Positions 20,301 through 30,884 of a stretch of 64,000 nucleotides of DNA are shown here, piece by piece. Source of the DNA: Oscarella lobularis (lineage: Eukaryota > Porifera > Homoscleromorpha > Homosclerophorida > Oscarellidae). Below the pieces are notes generated by a model. The model did no database searches. It was not told the DNA's origin and was given only the letters and a program-made list of their open reading frames with translations. Location of the stretch: contig NC_089179.1 of assembly GCF_947507565.1 (NCBI RefSeq), forward strand, positions 2,373,747 to 2,437,746, written 5' to 3'. Each line of letters begins with the position of its first letter. The stretch's first letter is position 1. A program made the position numbers and the translations under genes.

Positions 20301-21413
20301 CTGTTGTGAAGAAATTCGCCGATTGAAGATTGAGTTTCCGGATATCGGCTATCGCATGATGTCCGGTCTTCTTAGAGGAAGTGGTATAATTGTACAGCAG
20401 AGACGTGTTCGGGAATCCCTTCTGAGATGTGACCCTAACGGCGTCTGTGTTCGCTGGCTGACGTCAGTCCATCGACGGCGTGCTTATACGGTTCAGGGCC
20501 CCCAAGCTCTATGGCATATTGATGGGAATCACAAACTGATAAGGTATTGCACATAACTCTATTTCTATTATCAAACCTGAGGGAAATTTTTACGCAGATG
20601 GAGATTCGTTGTACATGGGGTATTGACGGTTACTCTCGGCTTCCTGTTTACTTACATTGTTCAAGCAACAACAAATCGAGCACTGTTCTAAGTCTATTCC
20701 AAGAAGCTGTTAGAGAGTACGGCCTCCCGTCTCGTGTCCGATGTGACCAAGGTGGAGAAAATGTGGATGTTGCCCGGTACATGTTGACTCACCCTAACAG
20801 AGGTGTAGACAGGGGAGGCATGATTGTGGGACGGAGCGTACATAACCAAAGAATCGAACGACTGTGGCGGGACGTTTACTACGGTGTACTTCATTTCTAC
20901 CACGGTCTCTTTTGCCACATGGAGGACTGCGTAGTTCTTAATCCTTGCAATGATGTTGACCTTTTTGCTTTACATTTTGTCTACTCTCCTCGAATTAACC
21001 GCCATCTCCAGTGCTGGCTGAGAGGATGAATACACCATAAAATTTCCGGCATTGGTAAGACACCTATGCAGCTATGGGTGCAGGGACTGCAGGCGCAGGC
21101 GAACAGCAGTTGCAATTCCATCAGAGAAATCTTTTCGGTACGTGACTCCAAACAAGAAATATGTTCCAAAGAATAGTTGACAATCATTTTAGGGATCGTG
21201 GGATGACTTTGGAGTAGACTATGAAGGCCCTGCTGCAATTCACGACGACATCGGAATTGTCGAAGTTCCTGCCAATAGTGTTGTGCTGTCTCAAGAACAG
21301 GAAGAGCAGTTCAGAAGGCAAGATAACAGAAACGCAGAAAATTCAAATTTTGGGATGGATCATTACTTGCGTGCTAGAGGCGTCTTATTGGAGTTGTAGT
21401 TTTTGGGACGATG
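20301..21413 (+). pseudogene. integrase-core (rve) DDE transposase of a family widespread in animals
   Basis: Starts inside the N-terminal region (EEIRRLKIEFPDIGYRMM, LLRGSGIIVQQRRVRESLL). It has a first Asp in [13 protein letters not shown], a short intron (about 20543-20596), [18 protein letters not shown], a second Asp in [18 protein letters not shown], and Glu in [19 protein letters not shown], so the DDE triad can be read. A stop (TGA near 21027) interrupts the run into GKTPMQLWVQGLQ. A further short intron (about 21140-21191) leads to the C-terminal exon (DDFGVDYEGPAAIHDDIG to LLEL), ending at 21413. The N-terminal HTH region is lost at the junction with the Helitron fragment. Confidence 0.75.
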
Positions 21414-22094
21414 TTCTTAGGACGTACTACTACTATACATGTGTAGCAGTAGGGGGTGGGGCAGTAACTAATTGGTCTAATCATAGATAATATAGGGAGA
21501 GGGATTGGAAACTCCCCGTAAAATCACGTGACTTTCTCATACAGACAAGTGAAGCGAGGGTTGTTACGACATGTCCCGTATATCATCAGAGAAATTTGCA
21601 GCGTTTTGTCTTTAGAATATACCAAATAAGGTACGCTTTTGCTGTCACAAACCAAGGAAAATGTTTGCGGTGTTTCTGCCTCCTCTGCCGTGTTGGGAGA
21701 GGCGATTTCGGGGGGTTCCGCCTGTATAACTTAGAGATCGAGGTAACTTCTATTCCCCACGCCTTCTGTGAGCAACGGCATACGTTTCGAGTTACAAAAA
21801 CATTGTGTTGATACGTGACGAGCTTGTTTTCTTCAAAAAGTGTATTCTTTTGCGACTTTCGAGCCATTTCCGGACCGGCACGTGCTCACGCGGGGGCAAA
21901 GGTATCTCCTCCTACGACAGCAAAGTTCTTTTGTACTGCTATTCGCGTGGTACACTGATGTTCCCTCCGTGGCGTCATGCAGCGTTTTAGGAGTAAGCTG
22001 CTTTCTCTTGGCGAGAAAAGGCGATTTTCTCCAGCACATCAAACCTGAGTACTCGGGCACTTAATCTCTCAAATTTTGTCTCTTAGCTTGGACA

Positions 22095-24806
22095 ATGCCT
22101 TTCCATAAAAAGAAGATGTCGAATTTAGCCCGAAAGCGAAAATTTCGTCGAGGCTCTCACCGAAAAGTCTCGAATGTTGAAGAAGATTTTCCTAGGTAGT
22201 CAGTGCATAAGCGGCAATTGCCATAACGGTATCTATTTTACTTCATAGGACAAAGTGGAAAATTGATAACTGTGGCTCTGTGAATTATCTCACAAAAATG
22301 TTATACCGATCAATTGGTTCAAAGGACGGACCGCCAACGTCAGCACTTATCAGCGTTGCACTCTCGTTGACAGAGGCTCCTGAAATTTATGTTTGTGGCG
22401 TTCGCTTAACGACGGAGCAATGTTCACTTTTGCAAGAAGGCTTAGATTGGAATGAAAAGAGGACGGTCGACGTAGAAATTGTTACAGCTTTTCTTGACAA
22501 ATTGTCATTATGCTCCGGAAATGATGACGGGCACTTTCATCAGCTAATGCTCAGTAGTCGCCGTCTTTTCGTGAGCAAATCTGGAGAAAAAAGTGCAATT
22601 TTGGATTCGGTTAATAAGACCGTCCGCTCGACTAGATGTAGCTATCTCATTGAGCAGTCATCCCAACAACGCTGTGCAGCATGCAATCGCCTGCGTGCGT
22701 GCTTGAGAGTAGCTTATCAGCGCTCGCTGAAACCGCAAAGTGCTGCAGCAAGAAAGTATACCGCCAATGCTTTCTTAAAAACACCTGAAAGAAAACGCAA
22801 ATTCGCTAGCCTTGCCCGCGAAAAACAGATTTAAAATCAAAAGCTTCGTCGACTTCAAGTCAAAGTGCAAAAGTTGATTGCGGAGGCAGGGGTTCCAGTG
22901 ACCGAAAGTCTTCATGAAGATCTTAAAACGTCCATTGAGGAAAAGCCTCCTGATAAGTTTGAGGACATTCTGCCCAGTGGGAGCTTTCGACGTTTATTCT
23001 GGGAGCAACAGAAGAAAGCGTTTACTTCCAAAAAAGCAAAAGGAATGCGGTGGCACCCATTAATCATCCGATTGGCGCTGAACATAAAGATGATATCCTC
23101 TGCTGCCTATCACGCCATTCGGTCGTCAGGGTTCCTTGTTCTTCCATCTGAGAGATCTCTAAGAGACTACAGCAATTTTTTCAAGAACAAAACAGGCTTT
23201 CAAAAGGAGGTAAATGACCTTCTTCTTCGAGAATGCCCAAGTTCCGAAGAGTCACCATCAGACAAACACGTCGTCGTTGTACTAGACGAAATGAAAATAA
23301 GAGAAGACTTAGTGTTTCACAAAAATACCGAAGAAGTTTGTGGCTTCGTCGACTTAGGCAAAACAGCAAATCAACTGCAAGTCGTTGAAAGTTCTTTGTC
23401 CAAGGACAAAGCACCTATCCCACCAATTGCCACGCAAATGCTCGTGGTAATGATTCGTGGACTGACCTCATCCCTTCGATTTCCATACGTACATTTTCCA
23501 ACGAAAGGTGCTACAGCTTTGAATTTGCTCGATATCTTCTGGGATACTGTGGAACAGCTGGAAATGATAGGCCTCAAAGTCATTGCCGTTTCTTGTGACG
23601 GAGCTGGGCCAAATCGGAAGTTTTTCCGCCTGCATTCTTCCTGTGTCCCAGAATCGGTATCTCTTTGCCACCAAACGGTGAACCCCTACTCTAAAGAAAA
23701 AAGAAACATCTATTTTATTGCGGACGTTCCACACCTACTTAAAACAACCAGGAATTGCCTATCACACTCATTTCCGTCTAGCAAATCGCGTAATATGCAG
23801 GTAAGTTTCTTAAAACTCTTAGAAAACGTATACTTGACTTAGTCATCTTTACTAGATGAACAATGAAGCAATTACTTGGAGACATATTGAGTCACTGTAC
23901 AATTCTTGCCAGAAGACATCCGATCCAGCTGGGCTTTATGTTGTTAAAAAAAATTAAAACTAGAACACGTGAGATTGACTTCGTATTCAAGAATGCGAGT
24001 AGATCTAGCCGCACAGGTAGGAGTCAATCCAGAAAAAATTTAGAGTTCACAAAGTGGTTGTTTTCGCCAGATTTTAAGTCGAACTGTCGCTAATGGCCTC
24101 GAATTTTTCAAAATAAATGAGTCTAGCGAGACCGTCCGTTTTTGCCGATTTTTTAACAAAGCGTTTGACTGCCTCAATGCCAGAAGTCGCCGATGCATCA
24201 ATGCAGACTGCAGGGGATATGAAAACGCTGAAGACCCTAGACTTCAAGTTAGAAATCTTAGTTTAATTAAATTATAAATTCAATAATACATTTCTTTAGT
24301 GGTTGGAAACAAGCTTTCTTGGATATCTTGATGAATGGGACGCTTGGATAGAAAGTATACCAAATCTTACGAAATCTGATAGAAATAGACTTCGATTGAG
24401 CCAAGAAACATTGGATGGCTGGAGAATTACTGGTTAGTTGGAACAAAAACTATAATAAAGTTTGCAATAATTTCTTACATTTGTAGTGAAGTCTTTTGTC
24501 GCATTAGCGCGGTATTATTTCGCTTTGCCGGAATCCGCAGGAAAATTCATTCTTAGTGAGCATCTCAACCAAGATCCATTAGAAGGGTATTTTGGAAAGC
24601 AACGGATGAAAGGCGGCCGCAGCGATAATCCGTCTGCCGAGCAGTTTCTTCAAAACGCAACTTCCATCCGCTTGCAAGGATCTGTTGCGCAGGATCCTGT
24701 ACGCGGAAACAGTAGCAGAAAGCGACTCCAGTATCAGAGCGAAGTCATCGACGATGCTCGCTTGCCCAAACGACGAAAGTCACGAAAAGGAACCAGTGCA
24801 GAATAG
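22095..24806 (+). pseudogene. P-element-like (THAP9-related) transposase, nearly intact
   Basis: Start ATG at 22095 (MPFHKKKMSNLARKRKF), intron 22199-22250, then a long exon to 23800; further introns 23801-23855, about 24012-24038, 24247-24298 and 24432-24485. Motifs: coiled coil near 22820-22890, then MRWHPLIIRLALNIKMISSA, first acid in VVVLDEMKIREDLVFHK, VIAVSCDGAGPNRKFFRLHS, FIADVPHLLKTTRNCLSH, WRHIESLYN, KAFDCLNARS, FLGYLDEWDAWI and the C-terminal LNQDPLEGYFGKQRMKGGRS. This matches P/THAP9 transposases along most of the length. No THAP zinc finger is seen at the N-terminus; a basic stretch is there instead. Two lesions: a TAA at 22832 in the coiled coil, and a frameshift in an A-run near 23950. 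Confidence 0.85.
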
Positions 24807-24901
24807 TTTACGTCTATAATGAAATGGCAGGGAGCATGTGTGTGTGTGTGTGTATGGGTGGTGTATTTATTTTTGCGTGGTCCAATGCTATAACAACTAG
24901 A

Positions 24902-25924
24902 CTAATGTCCAGTTTTCGAAAGGGACTTACGAAAACCTTTACTTTTTCTGACAGTCAAATCCTTTGCTCTTTTGTGTCGTTCCAGCCAGTTTGATGTCAA
25001 GCCATGGCCACGAGAATGTATCCAAAGCGAAATAATTTCCGTTAAAAGATTCTTTCCGTCTTCTGTCTGGGCAACTTCACCGAGAAGGATAAACCAACAC
25101 CTAATCACCTCTCCGTCTTGAAGAACGCTGTCTAAAATTTTGTTCTTATAACTAGTAGTGCCTTCATAGAATTTGCCAAGCAACTTCGCAGGAAGCTCCA
25201 CCCGTACGACATTCTCAATACTGAGAAACAACCGAAATGCTTCGTCATTCACTTTCACTAGCCCTCCTTTGTCTTGAAGATGCAGCCAGTGCGAAACAAA
25301 TTCATCTAAAGACGCATACGTGTGATCATCTGAATTTTGTATAGAAACATCTGACGCAAAACTTCTAAGATATTTGGCGTAGCGGTTTGCCGATTGATTT
25401 GCCAATCGCTCGTATTTTCTAATTAAAGCGTGAACGACATATCCTCCGACGTAGTAGACTACATTTTCTTCGTCAGCGGTTATCTCAGGCGTCTGGGATG
25501 GGACTGTTGTGGCAGAGGCATCTTCTGTCTGGCTCTTTCGGAATTTTCTTTTCAAATGGAGATGGAACAATTCGTTGAACGCTTTACGGCTTATAATCTG
25601 ACTAAGCAGAGGATCGTCAAAGGGAAGTTTCACTGCGCTGTAAAATTCAGCCCAAATGCGCGGAATAACAGTGGTTCGAGCGGAGAAGAAGGCAGAGTAG
25701 TAGGCATTTTCAACCTTTAAACTTGCTAACGGATTGATCTTCGAGCTGCTAATGCACTTGGACAATTGCTCGACGAGTGCGGAAGAAAATCGCTTCCAAT
25801 TCGGGGATCCTTCAATCGACAGGAGCTTTTCGGCATGTTTCTTAAGTCGCTCGATACGCGAAGATGCTTCGGAAACAACGTCGTCGGCTAGAACCTCTCG
25901 AAAAGCGGAGGCAACGGTATCCAT
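24902..25924 (-). CDS. accessory ORF of the P-like element, function unknown
   Basis: Uninterrupted 340-residue ORF from MDTVASAFREVLADDVV, lying tail-to-tail with the transposase inside the same inverted repeats. Conserved-looking blocks are VVYYVGGYVVHALIRKYERL (about residues 155-175) and LLTEIISLWIHSRGHGLTSN followed by WLERHKRAKDLTVRKSKG at the C-terminus. The ISLW-x-RG-x2 block with a basic tail resembles proteins I recall next to P-like transposases in other invertebrates, but I know no assigned function. It has no transmembrane segment or zinc cluster. The open frame, next to a transposase with two lesions, suggests recent activity or selection. Confidence 0.65.
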   Translation of the reverse strand: MDTVASAFREVLADDVVSEASSRIERLKKHAEKLLSIEGSPNWKRFSSALVEQLSKCISSSKINPLASLKVENAYYSAFFSARTTVIPRIWAEFYSAVKLPFDDPLLSQIISRKAFNELFHLHLKRKFRKSQTEDASATTVPSQTPEITADEENVVYYVGGYVVHALIRKYERLANQSANRYAKYLRSFASDVSIQNSDDHTYASLDEFVSHWLHLQDKGGLVKVNDEAFRLFLSIENVVRVELPAKLLGKFYEGTTSYKNKILDSVLQDGEVIRCWFILLGEVAQTEDGKNLLTEIISLWIHSRGHGLTSNWLERHKRAKDLTVRKSKGFRKSLSKTGH

Positions 25925-26296
25925 CTCACGCGTAACAACCCTTGCTTCAAGAAAGTCACGTGATTACGGGTAGTTTCCAATCCCTCTCCCTATATTATCT
26001 ATGGTCTAATTAAGTAGAGGTAGCGGTATATGATTGGTAGTTGGATTTGATAGGGACAGTCGTGTGATAGCCGTCGAGCGGAACGTGAGTCCGCCGTATG
26101 CAAGCCTTAATAAAGGGAGAAATCCGAAGCCGTCCCCCGAGCAGCGTTACACATGTATACGCGTACCCTCATCAGCTCACATGATCGCATTAATTGTTTG
26201 GTTGTCGCGCGCGCTAAATGAATACCGACCACGCTACATTTGCGCACGCGCACATCGTTCGTTTTCAAAGATCTTCTCTACGCGTACAGTAAACCA

Positions 26297-29200
26297 TGGA
26301 CAAAATCAGAGAAGCAGCAGCGTTGCTCTCCGAGGCAGCGAATTCACTGCGTCTGGCGGAAACCAGTCGTTCCACGTCTGATGAAGTTTCGACGCCGTCG
26401 TCTGTCGTTCCGACGCACACTGGACCTGCCCCAAGTTAGCTTCGAAAGGGCCCATCGCTACCACGCGTTGATTTATTTGCTCTGAGCCTCGAGATAGTTC
26501 TCCGTCTTGCCATGGTTTCCGTGTAAACGGCAGAGTAACTGGTTTTTGCAGGTAGAGTCCACGCAAATGCAACAACTGCTTCCCAGGAACACGCCCGTCT
26601 CTTCGGCTACCAGCCATCTGCAGAGGGGTCAGCGTCACGCTCGACTAAAGGCAGCAAAAGACGGTCGAGCTCGAAACCAACAACATGGACGAAAGTTTTT
26701 GTGTGCATGGCTGACAGCCAAGCAACTGTCGTTCCAAGCCCATCAGTACTTCAGGAATGTGAATTGGGCCACAAAGAGGTTACTCTACCGTTAAACGGCA
26801 GTATGACTGACGTTCACGAAATTGTGCTCAATGAATTTCCTGCCCTAAACGGCGTCGGCTACGAGCTGTGTCGAAGTTCCGGCAGTGGTCGTAAAAGATT
26901 TGATCCGTTAGGTTATATGTCTGGAGTGGACTCGCTGAAAATAGCTCTCGGTCAAGCAAAATGCTACATTCGCCCGATACAGCAGGACCTGCCTTTGGTG
27001 AACGTCGCTGCCCAGGCAGTGGAGGTTCGTTTAAGCAAAGCATATCCTATTAATAAACCACGACCAAAATTACACTCTTTAGATACATATTGAATGTTCG
27101 ATCTGCAAAGAGAGTGTCGCAATGACCAGTCTGCGGAAACACACTAATGAATGCGAAGGAAACCAGTACAGTTGTGGCGCTTTTTAGAGGCTAAATTTCA
27201 TTGACACTTATCGTACAGAAAATCGCCTGCTGAGGTCGTCGATGAGAGAGAAATCCCCTCACCTTCACTTTCTCCTATTGCATTTTATGGTGACCAATCC
27301 GGGATCACACCGCCATTGCCAAATGCTGATCGCGCTGATGACTCCTCCACAACAATTGTGCTGTCTGACAATGACAACGACGAAGTCGAGGACAGGTAAA
27401 GGGTGTGAATGGCAGAATGTGAAGAAAAGCTAACCGTTACTTCATTTCTTCAAGCAACCGTTTTGTTACGGATGAGTGGAGCCATAGATAGAAGAGAAAG
27501 GGGATAGGCAACTCCCGTAATCACGTGATACCTTCATGTACAGTTCGTATGACCATGTATGGCTGTAAGCGTGTCCCAGTCCCTCCCACTCACGTCCCGT
27601 ATGCGACCACCCTTCGTTCGAATTGCTACGAGAAGACGCACCTTCATTTGCATCAGATCGCGTGAGTCCGTTTTATTATCGGCGTTAGTGATTGTGGGAG
27701 TTTCAAATCGGTGCTTTGTATTATGTTCATGGCCATGCTTAGGCTAGTATTGTTTCGTACCCTCTGCACTCTCGCGGAGTTATCTTTCCTGCTGCTTTTT
27801 CGCTTATACGACGCACAGAGCCAACTTGTACAGCTCAATGCTGCCAAAAGAAGCCAAGACCACAAGAGACGGCTCGCAGCAGTAAAATTCCTATGTTGCG
27901 CAGCGCGTCTGATCGTACCGACTGCTCGCAGTAGTCTTCGGAAAGGACAACGATTTGCAGCATAGCATGTACCTTAGTCTTTAGCCTAACGCTTGCGCTA
28001 CCGGGCGAATCCAAAGACGGTGTAGCAGCTGCTGTACTGCGAAGCGAGCGCTTGCTGTTTACCGGAAACGTCTCCCGGAAACGCTGCGTCAAGGAAAAGA
28101 AGACTGTGTGAGCGCTTTCTCTAAAGCCCGACACCGACTTCTTCCACTTTGTGAAGCACTCGGCCATTGAACGCAGCAGTTCGGAGGCAAAAACGGCGAG
28201 AACGTTGCTATCGGACGTTTCTAAAATTCTGCGCGCGTGGTAGTTTGCTTCTTTTTGACGACTTCAAGGTTCTTCACGAAATGTTGCGGCGAGAACATCG
28301 TTAAGACCCCTGCGGACCGCCTCCATTTTCTTGTCCCACGCCTAGCGCATAAAGGTATCACGTGACTACGGGAGTTGCCTAATCCCCTTTCTCTTCTATC
28401 TGTGGAGCAGACACGAACTTATCAGAGTATGGCCAATGTATTGATGATCCGGAGTAACGCCATTTTGCGCTGCTTTCTAGTGGAGAGAAGAGCGCAGGGT
28501 GCAGGACGAGAGCTATGCTCGATGTCTTGCTGCAGACGAGGATAAGGATAGACGGGCTTCTCAAAAACATGCCATGATTGAGGTTATGCGGTATAATTAC
28601 GACAACATATCCGTTACGCCCTCTTCAGTACTGTAGCTCTGTTCGACAAGCGCTAGCCACGACTATTTCTCAACGTTTGGCAGAGGACGATGATCTTGTG
28701 ATGGAAGTGAAATGCCGTTTTCCAGACTCTTAAACGTTGACGAAGACATTTCTTTTTGCGGCACGAATCCACGTATGTTCATGCATAGTTCAGCACTGTT
28801 CATGTGCAAAAATTGTATTTCCTTCTGCGTAGGACGTTGTAGCATGGGTCGTGCAGCATCCCAGCATAACCGATCCCATCAAAATTAGCCTCATTGATGG
28901 ACGTCGTAGTCCCCCACAGCACATAAATATACAAAAGAATTACAACAAAGGATTAGGAGATTATTTTAAAAGAGAAAGGAAAATAACGGTATTTTGTGAA
29001 AAGGCGAAGATGACGTCATGGTGAGAATGAAACCATAACCTTATACGGAGATAGTAACTACGTCTTTTGAGGCTATCCTGGAGATGGCACAACAACTAGG
29101 TTGTTCAAAGCCGGAAGAAGACCGCGTCGACAAGTACGCAGTAATGTACACATGCACCGTTTTTCACTGCGTTGTTAATAAATTAACAGAAAAAGCCTGA

Positions 29201-30570
29201 AAGAAATTGTTATAGAAATTAAAGGCAGATGTTGTCGAACACAGCTGTTGTCAGTGCTCGTCGCGAGAATATTCTCGCCGACGCTTTGAGATATCTGAAG
29301 AGGAAAAAATTTGATCCCAGGAAAAAAATGAAGGTACGTATTGGGACAGAAGAAATATGTTTATATGAGAAGAATCCTCAAAGATTGACTTCTTGGAAGA
29401 ATCAGCTATCGACACAGGGGGGCCATCAAGGGAATTCTGGCGACTGTTAGCAAAGGCCGTCGCAAGTGAATTATTCATTGGGTGCGACGAGCGCTACAAG
29501 ACACTTATTTTCAATTCGGAATTGGTTTTGGTACACTAATTAGCTGAAAATTGTATTTAATTTCCGTAACCAAATGTAGAATCATCGGTACGGCGACGTC
29601 GGGACACTCATCGCAATGAGTTTGGTGCAGGGAGGATAAGGGTTCCCGTTCTTCGCGCCGTACGTCTATCAATACATATGCAATCCAGACGTGCTCGCCA
29701 TTGAGCTGTCCAAGAGTGATGTACCAGATTTAGAGGACGTCCAACTTATTGATGACGTGAGAATGCGGAGCACAGTGAAAGCTATAAAAAACAATTATTT
29801 AGATCGAATCTGCTGAGTCGGATGAGCAGCTGACGGCAACGTTGACGACGGACACTGCTCTAGATTTCTTTGGCCAGGTTGGAAATTCACGCCCTTTATC
29901 GGGCGCCACCATGCAGTCTAGAAGCGACCTTGTCCGGATGTTGATTTTTCATTTCTCCTTGGGTCGCCTTCAAGGCGCCCTTGATCAACTTCGACAGGGA
30001 CTGTCAGTTTTGAAAGTCTTGGATTACATACAAAGATATCCAGATGCAATGAAAGAGTTTTTCATTTGGCGGGAGATCAGTCTAACTGCAGGTAAATTTG
30101 CCAATATGTATTTCTGCGACTTCGAATACTAAAACAGTGTTTGCTAAGACACATTTTTGTCCCAATTTCGAGAAAGTGGAATAGTCTTCACGGATATAAA
30201 TATTGAAGAAAGAACCTAGAGAAACGAGAGGAACACATTTATGCTGTTTGAGGAATTTTTAGAAGAAGTAGAAGGTAACGGTATTACACGACAGTCCCAC
30301 TGCGGAACTTCATACACTGTTGTTTCTGTCATAGGCGGAGAAATGAGCGTTACCTTGGAAGATATATTCATTTTCATAACCGGTGCAGAACGCGAGCCTC
30401 CTTTGGGACTGGACCACAGAATGAAACTGTCCTTCTCAAGACGAGGCGTACTGCCAACAGCATCAACTTGCACGCTCAGCCTCACATTACCGTCAAGTTT
30501 GTGCCGAGAAAAATTCTTTACCAACATGGCAGAGGGCTTCAAGAGCCACGGCATTTTCGGCCATGTCTGA
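26297..30570 (+). pseudogene. HECT-type E3 ubiquitin ligase (G2E3-like), interrupted
   Basis: Multi-exon plus-strand gene. Exon 1 starts at 26297 (MDKIREAAALLSEAANSLRL). An exon of about 26645-27030 carries TTWTKVFVCMADSQATVVPS, then LNGVGYELCRSSGSGRKRFD and CYIRPIQQDLPL. Next is a C2HC finger, CSICKESVAMTSLRKHTNEC (about 27098-27160), and a Ser/Asp-rich linker. HECT exons begin at 29228 (RRENILADALRYLKRKKFDP), then IDFLEESAIDTGGPSREFWR and a stretch of about 29580-29770 with an in-frame TAA. Next comes a segment of about 29815-30095, then the C-lobe to 30570 with ITGAEREPPLGL and LPTASTCTLSLTLP, whose Cys is the expected catalytic residue. The TAA and a P-like insertion (27483-28401) indicate loss of function. 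Such HECT genes are highly duplicated in sponges and cnidarians. Confidence 0.7.
27483..28401. mobile_element. non-autonomous P-like element inserted in the HECT gene
   Basis: The left end, CATAGATAGAAGAGAAAGGG then ATAGGCAACTCCCGTAATCA, is matched in reverse complement at about 28345-28401. The ends share layout and motifs (CATAGATA, GGATxGG, ACTxCCCGTAATCACGTGA) with the 4.5-kb P-like element. The flanks AGTGGAGC and TGTGGAGC agree at 7 of 8 positions. The interior holds only shadow ORFs. Confidence 0.75.
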
Positions 30571-30609
30571 ATGACTTGAAGAAGAATTGTGGCCGAACTG
30601 CTCTATTTC

Positions 30610-30700
30610 ACGAATCACTTCCGATGAGTACATTATCGTCTGTATCGTCTCATGAGTAAATTATCGTCTGTGTCGGCCTACGAGTAAATCGTCGTCTGTA
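30610..30700. repeat. short tandem repeat, ~30-bp unit
   Basis: Three degenerate copies of GAGTAMATTATCGTCTGTRTC, just downstream of the HECT stop codon. Confidence 0.5.
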
Positions 30701-30884
30701 TACGATTGCATATACGATTAGACTACCGAGTTAGGCGGCTATGTTGCCCTTGATTATACTTTTCTTTGATGATTATTGTCTATTGAAAAGCAAGGGCTAA
30801 AGCCATATGAAAAACGTAATATTACATCTGATATAACCGGAAACGTAGCAGAGAGCTAATACACTTGCTACACTTCTTTCCCTG

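Larger units (their letters stand above)
21482..26002 (+). mobile_element. complete P-element-like transposon, about 4.5 kb
   Basis: Inverted ends start CATAGATAATATAGGGAGAG (left, 21482) and match the complement of the right end closely for about 50 bp, including GGGATTGGAAACT and ATCACGTGACTTTCT. The 8-bp target GGTCTAAT is present at 21474-21481 and 26003-26010. The element carries a transposase gene on the plus strand and a second ORF on the minus strand. It inserted just downstream of the rve gene. An 8-bp duplication fits the P superfamily. Confidence 0.9.

Noticed and set aside
24835-24855. (TG)n microsatellite
   Set aside because: Only about eight units; trivial.
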